A stretch of DNA of 64,000 nt from Bradyrhizobium sediminis (GTDB taxonomy: Bacteria > Pseudomonadota > Alphaproteobacteria > Rhizobiales > Xanthobacteraceae). The stretch is from NCBI RefSeq assembly GCF_018736085.1, contig NZ_CP076134.1, positions 496,001-560,000 of the forward strand, read 5' to 3'. The translations under genes were made by a program, and so were the position numbers. Shown here in pieces: positions 45,208 through 53,928 of this stretch (positions are counted from its first letter, which is position 1; the number at the start of each line of letters is the position of its first letter). The notes beneath the pieces are model-generated. The model did no database searches. It worked only from the letters and a program-made list of their open reading frames with translations, and had not been told where the DNA came from.

Positions 45208-46454
45208 ATACCATACCGGCGCAATTCGATTGGGAGCGCGGCTTCAATCGTAACCTCATTTTGGGGAAGCTTAAAGAAGCTAGAAAGCCCGATGGCCGAT
45301 CATTCGATGCAGGAGAATATGAATATTGGCTGCCCGTGCTCAGTTCGGCAATTCGATCAAAGCGAGAGGCGGAGCCACTTAAGGCAAAATGCATCCGCGC
45401 GTCCTTATCCGATGCCTCGCTTACGCTGAACGATCCCGACGCATTCATCGTTCGGTGCGATCAAGAATTTGAAAGGCTTTCGAAAAGGCCGCTGTCGAAG
45501 TTTATACTTTATACCACCGTTACCTACTCGGGCCCGAAACTAATCGATTGGATAGGGGACGATAACGCCCGCATCTATTGGCAGCCGAGCATGAGCGGCA
45601 ATTTTATGCGCAAGGCAAAGAAAGCGCAGAAAGTCCAGGAATATCATCGAAAGGCTAATAAGGTCGCTGCCGAGCATGATGCGCTTACTCCTATAATTGT
45701 GCATGTATTTGCCTATGATGCCTTCGACGCATTCGAACGAGCGAATGATTATGTCGATCGCTTTCGCGGAATGCTGAATTTGCTCATCAATTCGGGCAAC
45801 TCTATCAACCCTTTTGGCCGGCTAGCAGCCCCTCATGCAGTGAACAAATTCCGCCGCGGGCCTTTTCATTCGATCCATCGCCCGGACGGATCGCTAGCTA
45901 CTGAAACTTTTTGGTATGAGCCGCGCTGGGCGCACAATGCGTCATCAGTAGAATTTAAAGATCCTCCTGATTATAGGCGAAGCCTGCAGCGCTGGTGGCG
46001 CAAACTTCAAGAAAATCCTATGCGCGAATTCATTTCGGATGCTCTCCTGCGATATTGCCGGGCGCTTGACCTTCATGAGGCTGACGCTTCCCTCCTTGGG
46101 ATGTGGCAAGTCTTGGAGAAGGTGACTGGCACAGACAAATATGATCTTCTGATTGATCGATTGGTCCGCCTATTCCGAGATCATGAAGATGCGCGGGAGA
46201 TAGCGAACCATGTTCGTCTTCGTAGAAATCAGACCGTGCATTCTACCCACAACATCAGCCGCGAAGCGGGCGCAATTTTGATGCAGACCGAAATGCTTGC
46301 CAGCCAAGCAATCTTTTTTTATCTGGAAAATGCTGCCAAATTTGAAAATCAGAGAGAGATTTTTGACTTTCTCGATCTTCCATTGGATCGACAGAAACTT
46401 CGGCGGCAACGCAAAATTTCAGACTTCTTCGTTCGGTACCAGAGCGGGCCATGA
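45192..46454 (+). CDS. Unknown protein with a C-terminal HEPN-like motif
   Basis: The 420-residue protein uses ATG at 45192, overlapping the previous gene; a TTG at 45204 is also possible. The N-terminal two thirds have no recognised domain (ANDYVDRFRGMLNLLINSGN, GRLAAPHAVNKFRRG). The C-terminal third is helical and holds the motif R345-NQTV-H350, the Rx4-6H signature of HEPN ribonucleases (often RNxxxH), in DAREIANHVRLRRNQTVHST. The layout of a long N-terminal region and C-terminal HEPN recalls Apea-type proteins of anti-phage systems. The codon use is AT-rich. The family is inference. Confidence 0.55.
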   Translation: MGLQLNTIPAQFDWERGFNRNLILGKLKEARKPDGRSFDAGEYEYWLPVLSSAIRSKREAEPLKAKCIRASLSDASLTLNDPDAFIVRCDQEFERLSKRPLSKFILYTTVTYSGPKLIDWIGDDNARIYWQPSMSGNFMRKAKKAQKVQEYHRKANKVAAEHDALTPIIVHVFAYDAFDAFERANDYVDRFRGMLNLLINSGNSINPFGRLAAPHAVNKFRRGPFHSIHRPDGSLATETFWYEPRWAHNASSVEFKDPPDYRRSLQRWWRKLQENPMREFISDALLRYCRALDLHEADASLLGMWQVLEKVTGTDKYDLLIDRLVRLFRDHEDAREIANHVRLRRNQTVHSTHNISREAGAILMQTEMLASQAIFFYLENAAKFENQREIFDFLDLPLDRQKLRRQRKISDFFVRYQSGP

Positions 46455-46601
46455 GGGGGGCTGTGCCAATATTCGCAATCGGAGCTTTCGTCTCCCAGGA
46501 TCATCCCTCAGGTCATTGTCGGCGTCACTTCGCTGCGGGGCATGGCGCAAAGGGAACGCCGATCCCCGAAGCTAGATTGCCGAGCGCTTTCCACATATGC
46601 C

Positions 46602-47459
46602 TCAATTAAGGAAGCGATTGGAGCGTGACTTGCCGCGACCTGCTCGCATCTCTTGATACTCTTTGAGTTCTCTGGCGAGTTCGGTCCAATGGTCAGCAGC
46701 GCGGGAGACGGCTGAAACTAATTCGTCGACCGTGTTTTCATCTGCCTGCTCTAAAGATGCAGAATTGAAGACCAGACTTAATACTCTCCTTGCTCGCTTC
46801 AAGAGGTCCGACACACACTCAAAATGGTCAAGGTCTGCAAAGCTGGAATTGTGGCCTCCCACAAGGGAGAGACTCTCAGCGCCTTCCTCCAGACTACTAT
46901 CTTTGCGGCGGACGTCATCCAGCCCTGCACGCTCGCGCCGAGCAGCAAGCGCTCCTTGTAGCTTACTAACGGACCATTCTAACTTGACCGACCTCTCCAA
47001 ATATTTCTTCTGATCCTCTGGCGGTAGAGCGGCTACTGCGACATGGTGACTGTAGCTGAGAGCCTCATTACGAAATGAGCTTGTGACGCGGCGAGCGACA
47101 CGGCCAAGGTTCATCAAGCTTCCGAACTCATAAGGTAGTTTTTTGGCGATGGCAGCGGCTTTGCGCTGGCCATATTTTTCATCACCGTATGCCCACCAAT
47201 CGCCGATGGCCCACTGCATACCTCCGTGAATGTCGCTAAGCTTGGTCCCTAGTTCTTTCCACTGATCGGGATCGAGGCTGTAAGGTAGTATCAGCCCTTT
47301 AGCCGATATCTCCGCGCCGTGAGGTAGCGTCCTGTCGATTGGATCGCCAGATTGCGGGGGGCTGACATATTCTTCGCCTTTGGCATCTCTTGAGTAATCT
47401 GCCAATCTTCCTTTCCCGAGGTACATGGCTTGTGTCCTTCTTTGATTTGAAGGCGTCAT
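46602..47459 (-). CDS. LmbU-like DNA-binding protein (candidate)
   Basis: The 285-residue protein contains a pattern close to LmbU-type regulators: WKELGTKLSDIHGGMQWAIG, DWWAYGDEKYGQRKAAAIAK, FGSLMNLGRVARRVTSSFRN, LSYSHHVAVAALPPEDQKKY and SVKLEWSVSKLQGALAARRE. Related proteins occur on plasmids and actinobacterial clusters as transcription regulators. The C-terminal part is a helical oligomerisation-like region. It faces the HEPN-like operon and is the last gene before the attR copy. It may repress genes of the element. Confidence 0.55.
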   Translation of the reverse strand: MTPSNQRRTQAMYLGKGRLADYSRDAKGEEYVSPPQSGDPIDRTLPHGAEISAKGLILPYSLDPDQWKELGTKLSDIHGGMQWAIGDWWAYGDEKYGQRKAAAIAKKLPYEFGSLMNLGRVARRVTSSFRNEALSYSHHVAVAALPPEDQKKYLERSVKLEWSVSKLQGALAARRERAGLDDVRRKDSSLEEGAESLSLVGGHNSSFADLDHFECVSDLLKRARRVLSLVFNSASLEQADENTVDELVSAVSRAADHWTELARELKEYQEMRAGRGKSRSNRFLN

Positions 47460-47673
47460 TCAAGCCGATCCGGAAGCTCCTGCCATTGTTCGGTTATTGA
47501 AAATATCTGCCGAATTAAACGACAACGTGCCGTGCCCATCGAATTACCCATGATGCAGGCGCGGAATAGGGCGAGCTTCTGCGGACCCTAACGGGCTTGC
47601 GTCGCCAGTAACTATTTGGGGATCAATGGCTTGCCGGGCTTAGACGGGCCTAGACGGCGGCTATCTGAATGGA

Positions 47674-47687
47674 CACTCTCTCCGCCA
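47674..47687. other. Core sequence copy 2 (attR of the terminase element)
   Basis: CACTCTCTCCGCCA, identical to the tRNA-Ser 3' end; GC follows in both, so the match is 16 bases. Confidence 0.8.
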
Positions 47688-47765
47688 GCATTCTGCCGCT
47701 TGGTCGTGGACGTTTTTTGCTGCCCATAATCCGCTGCTGGGTCTTATCAATATCGTTCCGCAAGT
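47674..47765. repeat. 92-bp repeat (tspO fragment), copy 1
   Basis: These 92 bases are identical to 50407-50498. Read in the right frame they encode WSWTFFAAHNPLLGLINIVP, a TspO helix, but in this copy the reading is cut after about 30 codons and joins the acyl-CoA dehydrogenase remnant. Confidence 0.85.
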
Positions 47766-48731
47766 ATGGCGGATTGGGCTTGGGCTGGCTCACGCATCTC
47801 ATGCTTTGCGAGGAACTCGCCTATACGTCCAACGATCTTGCTGCTGTTGTGCTGATTAACGGTCGGCGCTTCGATGTTGGAAGCACTAGGAAATGCTCAA
47901 TTGCGTCAGCGCTACCTTGACGGCCTGGCGCGAGGCGAGTTGATCATGAGCGTCGGTGTTTCGGAGCCTTCAGCCGGATCTGACGTTCGCGCAGTGCGGA
48001 CGCGCGCAAGGCGCGAAGGAGATGTCTGGGTCATCGACGGGGAGAAGACCTGGATCACAAACGGCGCGCATTTCGATCTCATGATTTGCACGTGCCGCAC
48101 CAGCGACGATCCCGCGCGTGGTCTCAGCCATTTCTTGATAGATCGGGACGAGCATCCTGTTGCAACACGGCCTATCGAGAAACTGGCGCTCAATCGGCAC
48201 TCGACGGCGCAGGTTTTCTTCGATGGTGTGGGAGTGCCGGCCGCGAATATGATTGGACGCGAAGGCGATGCCCTAAAGAACACACTCGTTCTGTTTGAGC
48301 GGGCGAGGCTCCATGTGGCGGCTGGATCTCTCGGTATCGCGCGTCGCGCGCTCGACGAGTCTGTTCGGTACGCCCATTTGCGCAAGCAGCGCGGGAAACC
48401 GATCGCCGCACATCAGCTGATCGCGGCAAAACTGGCGGACATGGCTATTTGGGTTGACGCTGCGCGGCTGCTGATTCACCGGGCCGCGCAGATGCTCGAT
48501 GCCGGCCTTCGCGCTGATATGGAGGCAGCTATGGCCAAGGCGTTTGCGACCGAAGCTGCTGTGGACATCTGTCGCCAGGCAGTACAGATTCACGGTGGCA
48601 ATGGGGTAACGCGCGGCTACATCGTCGAGCGGTTGGCGCGCGAGGCGCTTCTGTTGCCGATTCCCGACGGCACGACGGAAATCCAGCAACTGATCATCGG
48701 CCGCGCACTGACGGGCATCTCGGCATTCTGA
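47766..48731 (+). pseudogene. Acyl-CoA dehydrogenase, 5'-truncated and frameshifted
   Basis: The conserved protein begins abruptly after the tspO fragment with YGGLGLGWLTHLMLCEELAY, so about 70-90 N-terminal residues are missing. The frame is broken near 47866-47872 (between VVLING and MLEALGNAQLRQRYLDGLA). The rest is intact to the C-terminus: SVGVSEPSAGSDVRAVRTRA, DGEKTWITNGAHFDLMICTC, RKQRGKPIAAHQLIAAKLAD, IHGGNGVTRGYIVERLAREA with the GTTEIQQLIIGRAL end. The motifs are of the isovaleryl/short-chain branch. It cannot give a functional enzyme. Confidence 0.85.
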
Positions 48732-48814
48732 CGTGGGGGCCTCGTGTGTCCGATCGTCGGCGACCACGGGCGGTCCGCCGAGCGGGAGACGTGTGCAGCT
48801 TGTCGCAGCTTCTC

Positions 48815-49726
48815 CTAGGGCGCGGAATCAGCCCGAACGAGTGAGGCGAAATGCGAGCCGAAGAGACGATAACACCAAAAAGGCTCTTCCTCTAAACGTC
48901 CAAAGAGAGATTTGGGACTGAAGCCGGTCAAGCGTCTCATGTCTCTGATCATATGCGATTGGTCCGAAAAACCTGCGTCGTAGGTAATCGCGGACCATTG
49001 CGGTTCGGCACGCCCCATAGCCAGCGTCTGTTCGAGAAGGCGTTCCGCGCGCTGGTAGAATTGAAGTTTTCTGCGCGAATGCCCTGTCCACTTCTTGATC
49101 CGACGTTCAGCTTGGCGTGCGCTGAGCGATGTAACGAGGCCGGAAGCCTTGCGCCCAATGCCGTGCACCCAATCCTGCACGCTGCGACCCAGGTCATCAT
49201 GTGGTAATCGCCCTGTTTGCTGGCACCGCTCGATGTAGTCCTGCAAGAGGTCGAAAGCAGCCTGCGGCTTTCCAGTACTCAGCGCCTTTGCGAATGTGTC
49301 GACGATCTCATCGTTGGGTATCCGGCTCAAGGGCACTGTTTGATCGACGAGGCTCGAGATGTCACAGCGCGACAGGGCGGCGAACGTCGCCGGATAAAGG
49401 CCGACCGACAGAGAGACCACGCCCGAGGGGTTCCAAATGACCGAGGAGTTTGTCTGCGGACCGCTGAGGTAAATCCGTGGCAAAGGCTTCTGAACCTGGA
49501 GGCTCGTCTGTGCGGTTGAGCCTTTGAGCTTGAAGCCTGCCCCCTCGAAAAACAGCGTCAGCACACAGAACGGGAAAGCCGGATAAAAGTTGAATCTCTC
49601 GTTCGGCGCTAGCTCCCGACCGCGAGTATCACGAACAAACCCAGCAAAAATGTTGTGCGCGACCGACGGGCGCGGTGAGAATATGGCGCAAGGCTCAGAG
49701 TGTTCCGGAAACTGTGGCCTTCCCAT
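48815..49726 (-). CDS. AraC family transcriptional regulator
   Basis: The 303-residue protein has an N-terminal DUF6597-like domain and a C-terminal AraC HTH (about residues 195-275: LVTSLSARQAERRIKKWTGH, WSAITYDAGFSDQSHMIRDM, RRLTGFSPKSLFGRL). The second helix-turn-helix is well preserved (AGFSDQSHMIRDMRRLTG). It is divergent from the MAPEG-protein gene with a 144-base gap, which suggests it controls it. It lies in a remnant of the island but appears intact. Confidence 0.85.
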   Translation of the reverse strand: MGRPQFPEHSEPCAIFSPRPSVAHNIFAGFVRDTRGRELAPNERFNFYPAFPFCVLTLFFEGAGFKLKGSTAQTSLQVQKPLPRIYLSGPQTNSSVIWNPSGVVSLSVGLYPATFAALSRCDISSLVDQTVPLSRIPNDEIVDTFAKALSTGKPQAAFDLLQDYIERCQQTGRLPHDDLGRSVQDWVHGIGRKASGLVTSLSARQAERRIKKWTGHSRRKLQFYQRAERLLEQTLAMGRAEPQWSAITYDAGFSDQSHMIRDMRRLTGFSPKSLFGRLEEEPFWCYRLFGSHFASLVRADSAP

Positions 49727-49870
49727 GCGTTCCCCACCGGCAGTGTCGTTTCCATTCTATCTCGTCGGGGAAGGGGATATCAGACTCCTGGCGAACACCG
49801 CAACGCCACCTAAGCCAACACGCGCGAGGCATTGAGCCAGAGGCGATTTTCCTCCGAGGACTTCTCCACA

Positions 49871-50263
49871 ATGACAACCGACATTATTTCGCTCGTAGCA
49901 ACAGCGCTGCTCTGCCTTGGAATACCGTTGATCTATGGGGCAGGACGATTTCTTCAACCCGGTGGTTTCGCTTGGGCGGCGGGCAATCGTGAGTCGAAGC
50001 TGGACATCCCAGCCTGGACCCAACGCGCCGTCCAAGCTCACGCTAACTTGGTTGAGAACCTGGCTCCCTTTGCCATCCTGGTGTTGGCGGCCCAGGTATC
50101 CGGCAAGGCCAACGCTGCGACCGCGCTCGGAGCGACAATCTTCTTTTGGGGGCGCGTGGCGCACCTCTTCGTGTACATCGCAGGCATCAAGTACCTGCGA
50201 TCGCTCATCTGGTTCGGCGCGTGGGGTGGTGGCGCCTTGATAGTTGCGCAGCTTTTCAGATGA
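49871..50263 (+). CDS. MAPEG-family membrane protein
   Basis: The ATG at 49871 gives 130 residues with four membrane segments: IISLVATALLCLGIPLIYGA, LVENLAPFAILVLAAQVSGK, AATALGATIFFWGRVAHLFV, and YLRSLIWFGAWGGGALIVAQ. The pattern NRESKLDIPAWTQRAVQAHA and NLVENLAPF is typical of bacterial MAPEG proteins (membrane-associated eicosanoid and glutathione metabolism). The substrate is unknown. It is divergent from an AraC regulator. Confidence 0.85.
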   Translation: MTTDIISLVATALLCLGIPLIYGAGRFLQPGGFAWAAGNRESKLDIPAWTQRAVQAHANLVENLAPFAILVLAAQVSGKANAATALGATIFFWGRVAHLFVYIAGIKYLRSLIWFGAWGGGALIVAQLFR

Positions 50264-50340
50264 TGGCGCTAGGAAGATCGCCCCCGAAACAGGCTCGGTC
50301 GGGCCATCTTCGGCAGACGAAACTCCATTTTCCGGCCGTT

Positions 50341-50420
50341 GCTCAAATAGTGGGTTTTGCTCCAGAAAGGTCGAAAATGCTTTGCCTTTCAATGGGAGCT
50401 GACTGACACTCTCTCCGCCA
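50341..50420. repeat. 80-bp boundary repeat, copy 1 (includes core sequence copy 3)
   Basis: GCTCAAATAGTGGGTTTTGC, then AAGGTCGAAAAT, TCTTTCAA-like and CTGACTGACACTCTC ends in the core at 50407-50420. A related block ends at the core at 53995. This marks the right end of one remnant and the left end of the next. Confidence 0.75.
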
Positions 50421-50631
50421 GCATTCTGCCGCTTGGTCGTGGACGTTTTTTGCTGCCCATAATCCGCTGCTGGGTCTTATCAATATCGTTCCGCAAGTTC
50501 TGGTGAACATTGCAACCATCGTGGCCTTCTCTCGGATTGACCGGATGGCGGGCTGGTGCCTCATGCCTCTGGCGGCATGGGTTTGCTTTGCGACCGCTCG
50601 TAACTTTGCGAGCTGGAAGCTGAACCCGTGA
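50407..50631 (+). pseudogene. tspO (tryptophan-rich sensory protein), 3' fragment
   Basis: Read from the core sequence, the frame gives AAWSWTFFAAHNPLLGLINI, then VPQVLVNIATIVAFSRIDRM, AGWCLMPLAAWVCFAT and NFASWKLNP before a TGA at 50629-50631. This is the C-terminal half of a TspO/MBR transporter of porphyrin-like ligands; the N-terminal half and the start are missing. The join to non-tspO sequence is exactly at the core, so site-specific recombination or accretion made it. Its first 92 bases are duplicated at 47674. Confidence 0.8.
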
Positions 50632-51167
50632 AGCGAAGCGTCAAACGGTCGCGCCTGAGCAGAAAGAAATGGGTGACCGTGAATGACCGTATGCAGGCGG
50701 GATATCGCTACGAGCTGACCGATCCCGTCGGTCGCAACTTCGATCCGGAATTCAAGCCTGAACTGACGCCCGCAGAAATGCTCGCGCTTGGTGTGTTCTG
50801 CGGCAAGTACATGACCGACTGCCGCAAGGAGTTCCCCGCGAGCTGGTTCAAGAAAGCAAAACTGTCGCCGAAAGGCCGCGACTGCTCGCTCAACTATTTT
50901 GGCGTCGACGCCAGCCGGCCGCTATCGGAGTGGCGCTCCAAAGGCTGGCTTCATGACGATGATCCGCGCGGCTGGTTTCAATGGTACTGCCGCTACTACA
51001 TGGGTAGGAGGATGCCTGATGAGGACAGACGGCAGATCAAGCGCTGGAAGGCATTTCGCCGCCACGTCAGTCAAATCAAAATGAACTGCGAGCCTGGCGA
51101 TCCGTTTTGCCGCCCGCGGCAACGGCAAGCTCTGTTGCACTGGGCGTACGATAGTCGGAAGATTTGA
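50628..51167 (+). CDS. Conserved protein of unknown function next to tspO
   Basis: A GTG at 50628 overlaps the tspO stop by 4 bases. The 179-residue protein is basic and rich in aromatic residues: RSRLSRKKWVTVNDRMQAGY, PAEMLALGVFCGKYMTDCRK, DDPRGWFQWYCRYYMGRRMP, and a cysteine pair (NCEPGDPFCRPRQRQALLHW). I have no family name. The coupling with tspO suggests they were an operon before the tspO 5' end was lost, so its expression may now be altered. Confidence 0.75.
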   Translation: MKRSVKRSRLSRKKWVTVNDRMQAGYRYELTDPVGRNFDPEFKPELTPAEMLALGVFCGKYMTDCRKEFPASWFKKAKLSPKGRDCSLNYFGVDASRPLSEWRSKGWLHDDDPRGWFQWYCRYYMGRRMPDEDRRQIKRWKAFRRHVSQIKMNCEPGDPFCRPRQRQALLHWAYDSRKI

Positions 51168-51244
51168 AACTCAACATTTTTCGCACCCGGAATGTTGAGC
51201 CACATTACGACATGGGTTTTCGACCGGGAAACGCCTGCGCGCGC

Positions 51245-51922
51245 CTACTTATCAAACCCGACGAACACCGTAGCTTCCTCGACGGACTTTCGCTCCGACA
51301 CGACCGCATTTGCCGGAAACGTTTCATCCGGCCAGCCCAGCGCGATGCTTTTCATGATGATCTGATCGTCGGCTATTCTCGCGTGCTCGCGCACCACGGG
51401 GGATTGCATGATGCCCTGGCTGTTGATCACGGCGCCCAGCCCGCGAGACCAGGCGGCATTGACCAGCGCGGTCGCCACGGCGCCGCAATCGAAGGGCGTG
51501 TCGTCGCTGCCGTCCAGCACCCTGTCGTAGGTAATGATCACGCATACCGGCGCGTCGAATTGACGGAATCCGCGCAGCACCCAGTCCTGGCGCTTGTCCT
51601 TGTTGTCGCGCTCGATCCCCATCGCGGCGAACAATTGCTTGGCGACGCCGATCTGCCGGTCGCGGTGCTTGCCTGCAAAGGCCTGCCCCGTGCGGAACTC
51701 GCGCGACTGCGGTATGCCCGCCACCATCCGCTCGGTGTTGCCGGCGCGGATTCGATCCAGCGGCTCGCCGGTAATGACGTAGAAATTCCAGGGCTGGGTG
51801 TTCATCGACGACGGGGCGCGCATCGCCAAACCAATGATTTCCGCAATCAACGCCTTGGGTACTGGATCGGGTTTGTAACCGCGGATACTCCGGCGACCGA
51901 GAATAACATCATCAAACTGCAT
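51245..51922 (-). CDS. Nitroreductase-family flavoprotein
   Basis: The 225-residue FMN-dependent protein has the family start RRSIRGYKPDPVPKALIAEI, the substrate/flavin segment RAPSSMNTQPWNFYVITGEP, and the C-terminal part VNAAWSRGLGAVINSQGI, with SIALGWPDETFPANAVVSER. It reduces nitro compounds or quinones with NAD(P)H. It faces the preceding gene and sits just left of the IS1182-type element, with the island boundary on both sides. Confidence 0.9.
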   Translation of the reverse strand: MQFDDVILGRRSIRGYKPDPVPKALIAEIIGLAMRAPSSMNTQPWNFYVITGEPLDRIRAGNTERMVAGIPQSREFRTGQAFAGKHRDRQIGVAKQLFAAMGIERDNKDKRQDWVLRGFRQFDAPVCVIITYDRVLDGSDDTPFDCGAVATALVNAAWSRGLGAVINSQGIMQSPVVREHARIADDQIIMKSIALGWPDETFPANAVVSERKSVEEATVFVGFDK

Positions 51923-52107
51923 CTGTGCCGAATTCCCCTGACAAGTTCTGAAACAGCTCGGATTTTCGCGGCTTCTGCACCCTCGCGCAAGCGGCAGCGG
52001 CGTGTCCTCAACGGTCCAGCCACGCGGAACATGATCGCATCAATATTGCGCGCGCACGCAGTCGTCTAGCGAATTCCGGGATGATGAAATTGTGCCGCTG
52101 ATTTGCC

Positions 52108-53800
52108 CGACGAGGCTGAGCAAGAACTCGGCATTTTGAGGAGTTGATGTACGATTCGGTTCATGACGAATCGCACATTCAAGACCGGCGCGAGCCGGGA
52201 TCAGACCAGCCTGCTTCCTCCACGGATTGAGGATTATGTCGGGCCGAACAACCCGGTGCGGGCGATCGAGAGCTTTGTGTGTGCCCTCGACCTTGCAAAG
52301 CTCGGTTTCCTCCATGCGGCGCGCGGGGCGGACGAGATGGGGCAGCCACCGTACGATCCGGCCGATCTGTTGAAGCTGTATCTGTACGGCTACATCAACC
52401 AAGTCAGATCATCGCGCCGGCTGGAACGGGAAGCAGGTCGCAATCTGGAGCTGATCTGGCTGTTGAAGAACCTGAGGCCGGGCTATCGGACGATCGCCAA
52501 CTTCCGCAAGGAGAACTGGGCAGCGCTGAAGGCCGCGAACCGCAGTTTCGTGCTGCTGCTTCGCGAACTCGATCTGATCGGAGGGAGCCTTGTTGCGCTC
52601 GACGGCGCCTTGTTCCACGGCAACGCCAGCAAGGGAAGCATCTTCACGCAAAGGAGGCTGACCAAACAGATCGCCGCCTTGGACAAGGAGATCGAGGCCT
52701 ATGGCAAGGCTCTCGAAGCCAATGATGCGGAAGAGGCCAAGCAGCGAAGCGACGGTTCGCGGGGCGACGGCAAGGGTGGTAGTGGCGACGTCGGCGAGAA
52801 GGTGAAGGAGCTGATGGCCCGGCGCGAACGCGCGCAAGCCGACCTCAAGGACTTGGAGACAAGCAACAAGGGGCAACTCTCGAAGACCGATCCCGACGCG
52901 AGGCTTCTGAGCAAGGGCGATCAGACCATTGCGGGCTACAACGTGCAGAGCGTTGTCGACGACAAGCACATGCTCATTGTTACCAGCGAGGTCGTCAATC
53001 GCAGCGATGCAGGCCACCTTCATGAGATGGCAAACGCGGCAAAAGAGGTTCTCGATGTGGAGACCCTGCGGGTGGCGGCCGATACCGGCTATTACAATAG
53101 CGAGGACCTGAAGGCCTGCGAGGATGACGGCATCAAAGCCTATGTGCCGATGCATGAGGGCAATGGCAAGCTCGAGGAGGGTCGCTTTAGCCGCAAGGAT
53201 TTCCGCTACGATGCGAGCGCCGACGTCTACCGTTGCCCGACCGGAGAACTGCTGCGTCCAACGGAAGGGCGCTGGAAGAATGCGAGCGGCCGCGTCGAGA
53301 TCCGCTACCTGGGGCGCAAGGCGGCCTGCGCAGCCTGTCCTCTGAGAGCGCAGTGTCTCGCCCCGAAGGCACCTTACCGGAGCATCGCTCGCTGGGAACA
53401 CGAGGATGTTCTCGAACGTCACCGCGCGAGGATGGAAAGTGAGGAGGCCAAAAAATTGATGCGCCGCCGTTCCGCCATCGTCGAGCATCCCTTTGGAACG
53501 CTCAAATGCCGCGCCGGGTATCAGCACTTTCTCGTGCGCGGCTTCGACAAGGTCCGTGGCGAATGGAGCCTGATGGCCCTCTGCTACAATTTCACTCGCG
53601 TGCTCAACATTCTCGGCTTCGACCGCTTCGTCGCGTACCTTGAAAAGGCGCCATTGCCCGCGAAAACCTTCCTATAAGCACTCTGCGCGCCCTTCAGCTT
53701 GCTTTGCGGCCCTTCCGGACTAGAATCCTGCTGTGGCTCGCAGTCAGTCCTTTCCGCGCCACCCCAGCCTCATAATTAGCATTCTTGCCCAGCCTCGTCG
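52108..53800 (+). mobile_element. IS1182-type insertion sequence
   Basis: The left end CGACGAGGCTGAGCAAGAA and the reverse complement of the right end CGACGAGGCTGGGCAAGAA differ at one base, giving about 19-bp terminal inverted repeats 1.69 kb apart. A full transposase lies between. I see no obvious target duplication, so exact ends may be off by a few bases, or one flank has been rearranged. Confidence 0.75.
52163..53677 (+). CDS. IS1182 family transposase
   Basis: The 504-residue protein has the N-terminal DUF772-type domain (LPPRIEDYVGPNNPVRAIES, YDPADLLKLYLYGYINQVRS) and the DDE catalytic core: the first Asp in LVALDGALFHGNASKGS, the second in LRVAADTGYYNSEDLKACED, and the Glu in the C-terminal RRSAIVEHPFGTLKCRAGY region. 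A Cys-rich segment (CAACPLRAQC) matches the family zinc-binding-like loop. The frame is intact. A Gly-rich insert near residues 190-210 (GSRGDGKGGSGDVGEKV) is normal for the group. Confidence 0.94.
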   Translation: MTNRTFKTGASRDQTSLLPPRIEDYVGPNNPVRAIESFVCALDLAKLGFLHAARGADEMGQPPYDPADLLKLYLYGYINQVRSSRRLEREAGRNLELIWLLKNLRPGYRTIANFRKENWAALKAANRSFVLLLRELDLIGGSLVALDGALFHGNASKGSIFTQRRLTKQIAALDKEIEAYGKALEANDAEEAKQRSDGSRGDGKGGSGDVGEKVKELMARRERAQADLKDLETSNKGQLSKTDPDARLLSKGDQTIAGYNVQSVVDDKHMLIVTSEVVNRSDAGHLHEMANAAKEVLDVETLRVAADTGYYNSEDLKACEDDGIKAYVPMHEGNGKLEEGRFSRKDFRYDASADVYRCPTGELLRPTEGRWKNASGRVEIRYLGRKAACAACPLRAQCLAPKAPYRSIARWEHEDVLERHRARMESEEAKKLMRRRSAIVEHPFGTLKCRAGYQHFLVRGFDKVRGEWSLMALCYNFTRVLNILGFDRFVAYLEKAPLPAKTFL

Positions 53801-53928
53801 TGTCAAGTTTTGGGTCCAAACCGTCGTTTGCAGCGGCTGCCGGCTACTTTGCATGGGGTTGTTTTCGATATTTTTGATAGGAGCCGCGGCGACCCGGCGC
53901 GACGGCGCACAGGCCTCTTCAGGCTGTT

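Larger units (their letters stand above)
35211..47687. mobile_element. Integrative element in tRNA-Ser with phage packaging genes but no capsid genes
   Basis: The element runs from the tRNA-Ser 3' end to the copy of the core at 47674-47687, about 12.5 kb. It has a tyrosine integrase, an AlpA-like regulator, a possible replication initiator, small and large terminase candidates and several unknown genes. No portal, protease, capsid, tail or lysis gene was seen. Base composition is visibly more AT-rich than the flanks, especially from 43.7 to 47.6 kb. It is either a degraded prophage or a phage satellite. Confidence 0.7.

Noticed and set aside
47669..47920. 83-residue frame starting at ATG 47669
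   Set aside because: It is an accidental fusion: core sequence and tspO DNA in the wrong frame joined to the dehydrogenase remnant.
51847..52107. A further gene between the nitroreductase and the IS1182-type element
   Set aside because: The short frames here overlap the nitroreductase start or the inverted repeat and have no family resemblance.
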